From: DATBQN01 sp963755825 | Lineage (GTDB): Bacteria > Acidobacteriota > Thermoanaerobaculia > Multivoradales > UBA5704 | Direction of reading: 5' to 3' | DNA length: 64,000 nt | Assembly (NCBI GenBank): GCA_963755825.1 | Contig: CAVWLA010000001.1 | Span: forward strand, 1,178,001 to 1,242,000 | Shown here: one piece after another, positions 24,343-33,755 of the stretch | Layout: every line of letters starts with the position of its first letter | Position numbering within the stretch: position 1 is the stretch's first letter | Translations under genes and position numbers: made by a program | Notes under the pieces: model-generated | Seen by the model: only the letters and a program-made list of their open reading frames with translations | Told to the model about the DNA's origin: nothing | Databases searched by the model: none

Positions 24343-25629
24343 TTAGTCGGCCTGGCCTTCGAGCTCGCGCAGGCGGTCCTTGATGACCACCTCGGCCATG
24401 TCCGGGATGACCTCCCAGGCGACGTCCCGGATGGCCTTGTCGCCGAGCAGCTCGACGATGCGGCGAGCGATGCGGTCGACCTCGTCGTCGGAGAGCGCCG
24501 CCGAAGCCGGCACCGCCGGCACCTCGGCGGCGCCGACCGCGAGCGCCGGGGCGGGCGCCGCGAAGACGGCGGCCATCGGCTCGCTCGGGGCGGCGGCGAA
24601 GGGCTCCTCGTGGCGCTCCTCGGCCTGAAGGACGTGCTCGCCCACTTCGTCGAGACCGCTGGTGAGCGGCGCGGAGCCGGCGGGCACGCCGACCCGCTCC
24701 TCGAAGTTCGGCGGCCAGGTGGAGGGGACGTCGGGGCTCGGGTACCCCGCGGCCGGCGGCGCCTCGCGCGCCGGCGCCTCGCCGAGGTGGTCTTCGTGAT
24801 GGTCTTCGCGATGGTCTTCGGTCGACGCAAGGGCGGCGAGCGAGGGCGCGCCGAGATCGAACGGCTCGTCGAAGGAGCGCGCCGCCGCGGCCGCGCTCCC
24901 CTCCGCTCCATGCTCGTGCTCGGCCGGCGCGTCGGCGGGGATGTCGTCGAGGGCGTAGAGGTCGTGATCGGTCGCGGCATGCTGGCCGCCGGCGCTCCCG
25001 GCGCCGAGCGCCGGCTCGTCGTGGAGCAGCGAGTCGTCGAGACCGAGCGCCTCGTCGGCATCCTCGAGCTCGAAGGTCGGCTCGTCGGCGCGGCCGAAGC
25101 GCGAGGTCTCCGCCCAGTCGAAGCCCGCCGAGCGGCCGGCGGCGGAGTCGTCGTGCGGCGCGGCGATCGGAGTCGTCGGAGTCGTCGGAGCGACCGCCGC
25201 CGGGGCGGCGATCGGCGCCGCGGCAATCGTGAGCGCTGGGGCGGGCGCGGCTGCGGGAGCCGCGGGCGCGCGCTCGAGGAGCTGGTGGACGAGCGAGAGG
25301 AGCTCCTGTGAATCGAATGGCTTCTTCAGGTGGGCGTCGCAGCCGGCGGCGCGCGCCTCGCCCTCGTCGAAGGGCTCGAAGGTGCCGACGAGGAGGAGCA
25401 CCGGCAGGCCGGGGCGCGAGGCCTTGGCGCGGCGGCAGACCTCGTAGCCGTTGGCGCCGGGCATGTGCACGTCGGCGATGACCAGGTCGGGCTGGACCTC
25501 GGGCAGCTTGGCGAGCGCCTCGTCGCCGTTGCTGGCGGCGGTGACGGCGAAGTCCTCGTCCATGAAGGTCAGCTCGATCACCTTCTGGATGGTCACGCTG
25601 TCGTCGGCGAGCAGGATGCGTCGGCTCAT
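24343..25629 (-). CDS. Response regulator with receiver domain and long acidic linker
   Basis: A 428-residue protein. Residues 1-120 are a CheY-like receiver with the acidic pair D9-D10, the phospho-acceptor D53 (IADVHMP) and the conserved Lys in LKKPF. A long Ala/Pro/Glu/His-rich stretch (about 125-375) follows, probably disordered. The last 50 residues (DDEVDRIARRIVELLGDKAI...) form a predicted helical domain seen at the end of similar regulators in deltaproteobacteria and acidobacteria. There is no DNA-binding domain or enzyme domain, so it probably acts through protein contacts. No histidine kinase is beside it. The start has a GGAGGGG ribosome site. Confidence 0.88.
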   Translation of the reverse strand: MSRRILLADDSVTIQKVIELTFMDEDFAVTAASNGDEALAKLPEVQPDLVIADVHMPGANGYEVCRRAKASRPGLPVLLLVGTFEPFDEGEARAAGCDAHLKKPFDSQELLSLVHQLLERAPAAPAAAPAPALTIAAAPIAAPAAVAPTTPTTPIAAPHDDSAAGRSAGFDWAETSRFGRADEPTFELEDADEALGLDDSLLHDEPALGAGSAGGQHAATDHDLYALDDIPADAPAEHEHGAEGSAAAAARSFDEPFDLGAPSLAALASTEDHREDHHEDHLGEAPAREAPPAAGYPSPDVPSTWPPNFEERVGVPAGSAPLTSGLDEVGEHVLQAEERHEEPFAAAPSEPMAAVFAAPAPALAVGAAEVPAVPASAALSDDEVDRIARRIVELLGDKAIRDVAWEVIPDMAEVVIKDRLRELEGQAD

Positions 25630-25733
25630 GAACCCCTCCGGATGAATCTTCGAGAAGCTACGCTAACACCGCCGTGGCGATGACGTCAAAACTTTGTAGC
25701 GACGAGGTTTAGCCGCGCGGCACGCCGGCCGCA

Positions 25734-26156
25734 TCAGGCCGCCGCGAAGCGGTCCGCGAGGTAGCGGACGATGTCCTTGGTGGAGGTGCCGGGAAGGAAG
25801 ATGGCGTCGACGCCGGCCTGCTTGAGGCCATCCATGTCCTGCTCCGGGATGATGCCGCCGGCGAAGACCAGGATGTCGCCGCCGCCCTGCTCGCGCAGCC
25901 GGCGCGTCACCTCGGGCAGCAGGCTGTTGTGAGCGCCGGAGAGGATCGAGAGCCCGACCGCGTCGACGTCCTCCTGGATGGCGGCGGTGGCGATCTGCTC
26001 CGCCGTCTGCCGCAGGCCGGTGTAGATGACCTCGTGGCCGGCGTCGCGCAGCGCCCGCGCCACCACCTTGGCGCCGCGGTCGTGACCGTCGAGGCCGGGC
26101 TTCGCGATCAGGATGCGGAGCCGCCTCGCCGCCTGCTTGTCCTCGCCTTCCTCCAT
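25734..26156 (-). CDS. Stand-alone B12-binding subunit of a methylmalonyl-CoA mutase-type enzyme
   Basis: A 140-residue protein equal to the C-terminal cobalamin-binding domain of methylmalonyl-CoA mutase. It has the lower-axial His motif DGHDRG with the usual downstream GLSILSGAH and FAGGIIP loops. Enzymes split this way carry the catalytic barrel on a separate chain, which is not in this window. The ATG is only 7 nt after a TACAAT -10-like box, so the mRNA is probably leaderless. Three copies of TGTCCGACA lie further upstream. It might instead serve another B12 mutase such as an isobutyryl-CoA type. Confidence 0.92.
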   Translation of the reverse strand: MEEGEDKQAARRLRILIAKPGLDGHDRGAKVVARALRDAGHEVIYTGLRQTAEQIATAAIQEDVDAVGLSILSGAHNSLLPEVTRRLREQGGGDILVFAGGIIPEQDMDGLKQAGVDAIFLPGTSTKDIVRYLADRFAAA

Positions 26157-26163
26157 GCGGCGG

Positions 26164-26169
26164 ATTGTA
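26164..26169 (-). promoter_or_regulatory. -10 box TACAAT of the B12-binding subunit gene
   Basis: TACAAT on the minus strand lies 7 nt before the ATG at 26156, so transcription would begin at or beside the start codon. No good -35 is visible. Confidence 0.5.
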
Positions 26170-26286
26170 ACAGAGGGCTCCCGCCGGGATGGGCCGCGGG
26201 CGCTTGTGCCGGCCGATCGCCTGTGCTCTGCTCGACGGATCACGGCGAGGTCTGTGGAGGACCTCCGGCGCAGCACGGCCGCCAGC

Positions 26287-26354
26287 GATGTCCGACATGT
26301 CGATGTCCGACATAGGGCGGCACATCTCCTCAAGCGTCCGGCAGTGTCGGACAC
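26287..26354. promoter_or_regulatory. Three TGTCCGACA copies, possible operator
   Basis: GATGTCCGACAT occurs at 26287-26298 and again at 26302-26313 (15-bp period). The reverse complement TGTCGGACA is at 26345-26353. The cluster sits between two divergent genes, upstream of the B12-binding mutase subunit, as expected for a repressor or activator site. No regulator gene is adjacent. Confidence 0.4.
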
Positions 26355-26511
26355 AAGGGGACACAAGCGGTGCGCGCGGCGCGCCGCCGGAGAGCGGCCA
26401 TGGCACCTGCCGTGCACTCGACGGCCAGCGCCACACCGACACCGTCAACGACCCGCCGCCGATCGAGGCCCGCGGCACCGGTCGAGCGGCATCAACCGCA
26501 GAGGAGAAGGC

Positions 26512-26976
26512 ATGCCCAATTCGCGCCGCTTCATGCCCATCATGATCCCCATCGACGTCAGCTTCCAGGCTTCCCCGACCCCCACCTTCACCTTCGACGG
26601 GATGGAGCCCGGCAACAACATCACCGTCAAGAGCGGCATGGCGACGATCGTCCTGACGCTGGTGCCGACGTCGACCCAGAGCCTCACCTTCACCGAGAGC
26701 CCGGTCACCTGGGCCGGCAACCAGCCGCCGGCCTGCATGAGTGTGCGGCGCGACTCCGACACCCAGGTGACCATCGTCAACTTCAACACCAACATGGGGA
26801 AGGAGCCGCAGCCCTACGACTTCGAGGTCAGCGTCTGGTGCGATGGCATCGGCTACATGTCGCAGGACCCGACGATCCTCAACGCCGAGGTGCCGCCGAC
26901 CGGCGGCGACTGCGAGAGCGCTGCCGACGATCGCGACGGCGAGGTCAAGCGCGGGCCGGCCTTGCGTGCCGTCTGA
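26512..26976 (+). CDS. Unknown protein, beta-rich, 154 residues
   Basis: I do not recognise the family. The start has a strong GAGGAGAAGG ribosome site 3 nt before the ATG, which together with a protein-like composition makes this a real gene. There is no signal peptide. The sequence alternates polar and hydrophobic residues with many Thr, Val and Pro, as in a beta-sandwich, and has two Cys in the second half (PPACMS, VWCDG) and one near the C terminus (GDCES). The charged C terminus overlaps the 3' end of the convergent kinase gene by 32 bp. The upstream gap is shared with the B12-subunit gene. Confidence 0.7.
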   Translation: MPNSRRFMPIMIPIDVSFQASPTPTFTFDGMEPGNNITVKSGMATIVLTLVPTSTQSLTFTESPVTWAGNQPPACMSVRRDSDTQVTIVNFNTNMGKEPQPYDFEVSVWCDGIGYMSQDPTILNAEVPPTGGDCESAADDRDGEVKRGPALRAV

Positions 26977-29644
26977 GGCTGTCCTGGAAGTCCGGCAGGG
27001 CGCGGAGAGGATCGAACCAGGGGAGGCCGAGCCACACCGGCTCGACGCCGCGGGCGAGCGCGCGGTCGGCGTTGGCGAGCGCTGAGGACGGCTCGCCGAT
27101 CAGCGTGTAGACCAGCGCCGCCTCCTCCGCCGCCTGGGCGTTGTCGGGAGCGAGGCGGAGCACCTGCTGCACGGCGTCCGCCGCCTCTCGCCGCCGCCCG
27201 AGATGGGCGAGCGCCTGGGCGGAGGCCGACTGCAGCTGCCAGGAGCCCTTGGCGGGATCGGCCCGCGCCAGCTCGAGCACGCGCCGGTAGAGATCCTCGG
27301 CGGCGGGCCGGCCGCCGCCGAGGAGGGTCGCGTCGGCGAGGTTCAGGACGTTGAAGAGGTTGTTCGGCTCGAGGTCGCGGGCCTGCCGGAAGTGCGCCGC
27401 GGCCTCGGGGTAGCGGCGCAGCAGGAGCTCGGCGAGCCCGAGGTTGCCGAGGTCGGCGGCGTGCGGCGCCCGCGCCACCAGGCGGCTGTAGAGCGCCGCC
27501 GCGGTCGCCGGGTTGCCGGAGAGCAGCTCGATCTGGGCGCGCAGGGTCTCCCCCGCGTAGAGACCCGGCGAGCGGCGGAGCAGCTCGCCGACGTCGCGTC
27601 GCGCGGCGTCGCTCTCGCCGAGACCGTACTCCATGATCGCCAGGTGATCCAGGTAGCTCCACGAGGGGCGCAGGGCGGCCGCTCGGCGCATGAGCGCCAG
27701 GGCGTCGCGCGAGGCGCCGCGCCGCTCGAGGAGCCGAGCGCGCAGCACCAGGGTCGCCGGGTCGGCGGGCTGCAGCCGCTCGATCTCGGCGAGCGCCGCG
27801 GCCGCGCGGTCGAGCTGGCCGGCGGTCATCGCCAGGTCGAAGAGCGCGGTCGACGGTCGCGGATCTCCGGGCGCTATGGCGCGCGCGCGCTCGAGGACGG
27901 CGAAGGCGCGCGTCAGGTCCTCGGGATCGCGCCGCTGGGTGAAGCGCAGGCGGCGGAGGCCGGCCTCGAGGTCGAAGGTCTCGACGAAGCGCGGCGAGCT
28001 CTCCTCGAGCGACGCCAGGCGGGCGAGGAGCTCGCCAGGCGGCCGGCTCTGCGCGATCGACTCGCCGCGCAGGCGGAGGAACTCCTTGTAGTCCGCCGGA
28101 CGGACGGTGAGCGCGGCGACGCCCGGCCGCGCTCGGCGCTCCGGGTAGCCGTGGCGGAGGTGGCTGGCGACCTCGCCGGCGAGGAGGAAAGGCTCGCCGG
28201 TCGGCGCCTCGAAGCTCTCCGTCCAGCGCAGCCTGCCGTCCCTGCCGATGCGCGAGATGCCGACCTGGCAGGCCGCGGCGCTGCAGTCGAGCCGTGAGGT
28301 GACCACCTCGTCGGCGGCGACCGAGCGGGCGAGGGCGAGCGGCGCGCCGGCGACCGGATCGACCTGCTCGGGGGCGAGCGGCGAGATACCGTCGAGGGCG
28401 AGCAGGGTCTGCAGCAGCGATGCGCGGAGGCCGGCGGCCATGACGTCGGCGTCGGGGTTGGCGGCGAGGCCGGCGCCGAGCGCCGGCGCCGGCACGGCGA
28501 CGGTGAGCGGTGGCGGGCGGTCGCGGAGCGCATAGATGGCGATCCCGGCGAGCGCCGCGAGCGCCGCGGCGCCGGCGAGGAGGAGCCCGCGGCGGCGGCG
28601 CGGCGGCGCGGGGCGCGGCGCGGCGGCGGGGCCGGGCGCCGCAGGCGCCGCCGGTGGCGCCAGCGCGGTGAGGTCACGGAACGGCGCGCCGCCGCCGGCG
28701 ATCGTCGGCAGCTCGTCGGCGGCGTCGCGGCTTCCCGCGGCGTCGAAGCGCGGCATGGCGGCCGTCTGCAGCTCCGCCGCCGGCGGCGGGAAGGGCAGGT
28801 AGCCGGCGGTCGCCGCGGCGATGCGGGCGAGGATCGCCGCCACCTCGCCGGCGCTCTGCGGCCGGCGGGCCGGGTCCTTTTCGAGCAGCCGCTCGATCAC
28901 CTCGGCGAGCGGCGACGGCAGCTCCGGCCGCAGGCTCTGCGCCGCCAGCTGGCGCGCTCCACAGACGTTGGTCAGGGTCTCGAGGACGGTGGCGGCGAGG
29001 AACGGCGGCCGCGCGGTCGCCATCTCGTAGAGGAGGGCGCCGAAGGAGAAGAGGTCCGAGCGATGGTCGACTGCCAGGCCGCGGGCCTGCTCGGGCGACA
29101 TCGAGCTGTAGGTGCCGACCACCGCGCCGGCGACCGAGATCGACAGCTCGTCGCCGCTCTGCCGCAGCCGCTTGGCGATCCCGAAGTCGAGGATCTTGGC
29201 GTGCCCCGAGTCGGTGACCATGACGTTCTCGGCCTTGAGGTCGCGGTGGACGATGCCGCGGGCGTGGGCGGCGGCGAGCCCCTCGGCGATCTCCTGGCCG
29301 AGGCGGAGCAGGCGGTCGAGCGGCAGCGGGCCGCCGGCCAGGAGGCGAGCGATGGTCGCCCCGGTCACCAGCTCCATGACCAGGGCGTCGCCGTCGGCGG
29401 TCGCCAGCAGATCGTGGATCTGCACGATGGCGGGGTGCGAGAGCGAGGCGGCGGTCCGCGCCTCGCGGCGGAAGCGCTCGCGAGCGCGCTCGTCCTCGGC
29501 GGCCTCGCGGCGGATCAGCTTGACGGCGACCTGGCGGTCGAGCCGCTCGTCGTAGGCGCGGTAGACGTCCCCCATGCCGCCGGCGCCGAGGCGGGCTTCG
29601 ACTTGATAGGGGCCGATGGTGTGGGTTCGCGGGTCGTCGCCCAT
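26945..29644 (-). CDS. Ser/Thr protein kinase with membrane anchor and C-terminal TPR-like repeats
   Basis: An 899-residue protein. The Hanks-type kinase domain (about 12-280) has the glycine loop GAGGMG, the VAVKLI lysine, HRDLKAENV and DFG, so it should be active. A Pro/Ala-rich linker leads to one transmembrane helix near residue 355 (GLLLAGAAALAALAGIAIYA). The remaining ~530 residues would lie outside the membrane, with an adenylate-cyclase-associated-like segment and then TPR repeats. This is a common PknB-like layout in acidobacteria. The gene follows 12 nt after the sigma-54 activator, so kinase and activator are probably one signalling unit. Confidence 0.93.
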   Translation of the reverse strand: MGDDPRTHTIGPYQVEARLGAGGMGDVYRAYDERLDRQVAVKLIRREAAEDERARERFRREARTAASLSHPAIVQIHDLLATADGDALVMELVTGATIARLLAGGPLPLDRLLRLGQEIAEGLAAAHARGIVHRDLKAENVMVTDSGHAKILDFGIAKRLRQSGDELSISVAGAVVGTYSSMSPEQARGLAVDHRSDLFSFGALLYEMATARPPFLAATVLETLTNVCGARQLAAQSLRPELPSPLAEVIERLLEKDPARRPQSAGEVAAILARIAAATAGYLPFPPPAAELQTAAMPRFDAAGSRDAADELPTIAGGGAPFRDLTALAPPAAPAAPGPAAAPRPAPPRRRRGLLLAGAAALAALAGIAIYALRDRPPPLTVAVPAPALGAGLAANPDADVMAAGLRASLLQTLLALDGISPLAPEQVDPVAGAPLALARSVAADEVVTSRLDCSAAACQVGISRIGRDGRLRWTESFEAPTGEPFLLAGEVASHLRHGYPERRARPGVAALTVRPADYKEFLRLRGESIAQSRPPGELLARLASLEESSPRFVETFDLEAGLRRLRFTQRRDPEDLTRAFAVLERARAIAPGDPRPSTALFDLAMTAGQLDRAAAALAEIERLQPADPATLVLRARLLERRGASRDALALMRRAAALRPSWSYLDHLAIMEYGLGESDAARRDVGELLRRSPGLYAGETLRAQIELLSGNPATAAALYSRLVARAPHAADLGNLGLAELLLRRYPEAAAHFRQARDLEPNNLFNVLNLADATLLGGGRPAAEDLYRRVLELARADPAKGSWQLQSASAQALAHLGRRREAADAVQQVLRLAPDNAQAAEEAALVYTLIGEPSSALANADRALARGVEPVWLGLPWFDPLRALPDFQDSLRRHARPARA

Positions 29645-29656
29645 GCTCGCGGCCGG

Positions 29657-31306
<1,650 letters not shown>

Positions 31307-31313
31307 GATCGGC

Positions 31314-31319
31314 AATCTA
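31314..31319 (-). promoter_or_regulatory. -10 box TAGATT of the sigma-54 activator gene
   Basis: TAGATT on the minus strand, then 7 nt, then GTG 31306. This supports a leaderless start at that GTG rather than the longer frame. Confidence 0.4.
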
Positions 31320-31385
31320 GCAAGGGCTGGTGGAAGCGGCAAGGCCGGCGGGACGCTCGCGGCGAGACAAGCCCGCGGTGCCGGC

Positions 31386-31667
31386 TCAGGAGCTCCGCGG
31401 CCGGCGGCCGAGCGAGAGGACGGCGGCGCAGACGGCGAGCCAGGGGAGCGAGGCGAGCCAGACCAGCATCCCCTCGCGCAGCGGACCCAGCATCTCCTCC
31501 TCCTCGCGCGGCACGAGGAAACGCGCCGGCCAGTCGAGCACCATCACCCAGGTCCAGCCGAGCCGGTCGTGGAAGTAGAGCACCAGGAGGACGGCGTCGA
31601 CCACCGCCAGGAGGATGGCGATCGCGGCGAAGCGGCGCCAGCGGATCCCGAGCTTTCCCTTCGTCAT
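31386..31667 (-). CDS. Small two-helix membrane protein, unknown function
   Basis: A 93-residue protein with two hydrophobic helices (about 13-32 and 66-84) separated by an acidic loop containing REEEEM. I do not recognise a family. The start is supported by a GGAGG ribosome site 7 nt before the ATG, and by a TAGACT -10-like box 25 nt upstream. It lies between the sigma-54 activator and the first protease, on the same strand. Confidence 0.7.
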   Translation of the reverse strand: MTKGKLGIRWRRFAAIAILLAVVDAVLLVLYFHDRLGWTWVMVLDWPARFLVPREEEEMLGPLREGMLVWLASLPWLAVCAAVLSLGRRPRSS

Positions 31668-31692
31668 GCCGTGCCTCCAGCGGAAGACGGGC

Positions 31693-31698
31693 AGTCTA
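31693..31698 (-). promoter_or_regulatory. -10 box TAGACT before the small membrane protein
   Basis: TAGACT on the minus strand with a 25-nt leader that contains the GGAGG ribosome site of the gene starting at 31667. Confidence 0.35.
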
Positions 31699-31813
31699 GC
31701 AGGCGGAGCCGCGGGCGCTCTCGCGCTCACGCCGCCGCCGACCACCGTGCCGGTCGATCCGCCGACCGGCACGGTGACCATCAAACCGCCGCGTTCGAGA
31801 TCCCGACCGACCG

Positions 31814-33631
31814 CTAGGTGCAGGGCAGCGCTGCAGTGTCCTGCACCGGCGGTGCGGCGGTGCCGATGGCGTTGGTGTAGGTCCTGCTGTTGCCGGTCCT
31901 GGTGTCCAGCACCGTCGTCGACAGCCCGACGTTGGTGCCGGCGGCGTAGAACACCCAGTAGTGGCCGCCCAGGGCGCAGCCATTCAGCACCTTGATCAGC
32001 ATCTCCGGGTTGGCGGGGTTGAAGAACCAGAACAGGCCGCCGGCGGAGATCCCCAGGCCCTTGAGCGAGATGACGTTGCCGGGCGCCGGCACGCCGCCGC
32101 TCTGCTGGAAGGAGACGGTCACCGCGAAGCGGCCGTCGCCGGGGACGTCGTCGACGCAGAGCTTGGTGCCCGTCGACACCAGGCACGGCGCGGTGGGGAC
32201 GCCGGAGGGCGAGAGCCACTGCTTGATCGCGGGGTAGGTGGCGGCGAAGGCGCCGTCGAGCTGATCGAACGTGCCGGGGACCAGGCAGGGCTCGGAGACG
32301 CCCGGGCAGGTGCCGAGGAGCTGGCCGACGACCTGGCCGTTGGCGAGCACCACCGACGAGCCCGAGCTGCCGGGGAACGGCTCGCCGGTCACCGAGACCG
32401 AGTGGATGAACTTGCTGGTGTCGTTGACCGGCCGGCCGGTCGCATCCGTGCACTGCTTGATCCCGGTGAGCTTGGCGGTCGCCGTCGAGTAGGTCTGCGG
32501 GAATGGGAAGCCGGCCGGCGCCGGATGAGAGAGGCGGAAGAGCTTGGTGCCGGAGACGACGACGCCGGCGCCGGCGTTCCAGCCGAGGAAGAAGCGGCCG
32601 GCCGGCACGGAGCTCAGCTCGAGGAAGGCGAAATCGCTCTGGATGCTGGTGGCGAGAAGGCTGGCGCCGTGGCTCGCCGGCAGCAGCGAGCGGTTGGGGA
32701 AGGTGCCGTCGCAGACTGTGTCGTAGTAGTCCCAGACCGCGTCGAGGGTCGAGGCGACGGCCTGCGTCGAGATGCAGTGGTTGGCGGTCAGCAGGTAGGG
32801 GACGAAGTCGACGCGGGAGTCGTTGAGCAGGCTGCCGGTGCAGAGGAAGCCGCTGCCGTTCTCGACGAACTCGAGGCTGGCGACGCCGGAGCGGTAGCTC
32901 GCGATCGGCGCGAAGGTGGTGCTGGCGACGCAGCGGCCGTCGACCAGGCAGGTCGTCGTCACCGCCTGCGGATTGTTGATCAGGCCGGCGGCATGGTTGT
33001 CGACCAGCTCGAGCAGATCGCGGAGAGCGAAGCCGTAGGCGGCGTTCTCGGCGAAGGCGTCCGCCGGCAGCGCGACCTCGATCCACACGCTGCCGCCATG
33101 GACGCTCGGCGTCCAGATCTCGCCCTTCTGCCCCGCCCGCTCAGGCCCGAACGGTCCGCGCGTCTCGTCGGCGCTCCACACCCAGATCTTGGTCCCCACC
33201 GGCAGCGTCACATCGGTCAGGTGGAGGCGCAGGCGATCGGCGCTCTCGACGTCGACCCGCGTGCTCCACACCAGCTCGCCGCCGGCGCGGCGGGCGACGG
33301 CGCCGCCGTCCCAGGCGCCGCTGGCGAGCTCGCCGGTCAGGCGGACGGTCTGCGGCAGCGGCAGGCGGCGGGTGAAGCCGTTCTTCGCCGGCAGGCGGCC
33401 GGCGGCGTTCCAGGCGGCGACCGCCTCGACCTCGTCGCGGGCGCCGACCGCCGCCGCGGAGAGATGCGCCAGGGGGCCGGAGAGCTGCTTCGCGGCCAGC
33501 CGCGACGGCTCCTCATGGGTCCGATCGGCGAGGAAATCCGGCATCGCGGCCGGCCCCAGGCTCTGGCTCATCAGGGGTGACGCCGCGCCGCAGCACGACA
33601 GAAACAGGATCATTCTGGCCATCCCTCGCAT
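31814..33631 (-). CDS. Secreted trypsin-like serine protease with C-terminal extra domain (paralog 1)
   Basis: A 605-residue exported protein with a short signal peptide (MILFLSCCGAASPLMSQS). After a pro-like N-terminal beta domain (to about 200), a chymotrypsin-fold domain shows the catalytic His in LTANHC, a probable Asp in SDFAFLEL and the Ser in PGSSGSS (usually GDSGG). The last ~115 residues form a separate domain (DGRFAVTVSFQQ ... GLFWFFNPANPEM) that I associate with secreted proteins of Thermoanaerobaculia-like and myxobacterial genomes. The start at 33631 is fixed by AAGGAGG, 9 nt upstream. It is closely similar to the protease at 36317-38146 along its whole length. Confidence 0.88.
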   Translation of the reverse strand: MRGMARMILFLSCCGAASPLMSQSLGPAAMPDFLADRTHEEPSRLAAKQLSGPLAHLSAAAVGARDEVEAVAAWNAAGRLPAKNGFTRRLPLPQTVRLTGELASGAWDGGAVARRAGGELVWSTRVDVESADRLRLHLTDVTLPVGTKIWVWSADETRGPFGPERAGQKGEIWTPSVHGGSVWIEVALPADAFAENAAYGFALRDLLELVDNHAAGLINNPQAVTTTCLVDGRCVASTTFAPIASYRSGVASLEFVENGSGFLCTGSLLNDSRVDFVPYLLTANHCISTQAVASTLDAVWDYYDTVCDGTFPNRSLLPASHGASLLATSIQSDFAFLELSSVPAGRFFLGWNAGAGVVVSGTKLFRLSHPAPAGFPFPQTYSTATAKLTGIKQCTDATGRPVNDTSKFIHSVSVTGEPFPGSSGSSVVLANGQVVGQLLGTCPGVSEPCLVPGTFDQLDGAFAATYPAIKQWLSPSGVPTAPCLVSTGTKLCVDDVPGDGRFAVTVSFQQSGGVPAPGNVISLKGLGISAGGLFWFFNPANPEMLIKVLNGCALGGHYWVFYAAGTNVGLSTTVLDTRTGNSRTYTNAIGTAAPPVQDTAALPCT

Positions 33632-33660
33632 CTCGGGTTTCCTCCTTGGTTGAGAGAGAC

Positions 33661-33689
33661 AGCATTCCTCAATCACCCGGACGGGTCAA
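33661..33689 (-). promoter_or_regulatory. Possible promoter of protease paralog 1
   Basis: On the minus strand TTGACC (33689-33684) is followed by 17 nt and AATGCT (33666-33661). The -35 is good and the -10 is weak. Confidence 0.3.
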
Positions 33690-33755
33690 ATCGAGACCAG
33701 GCCAGGGGCTGGTGAAAGGCCGCGGCGGAGCCGGACCCGAGGTGGTGGCGGGAGG

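Larger units (their letters stand above)
26157..26511. other. Divergent intergenic region with repeated operator-like motif
   Basis: This 355-bp gap lies between the divergent B12-subunit gene and the unknown gene at 26512. It holds a TACAAT box next to the B12 gene and three TGTCCGACA copies (see separate entries). I see no RNA gene or convincing small ORF in it. Confidence 0.6.
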
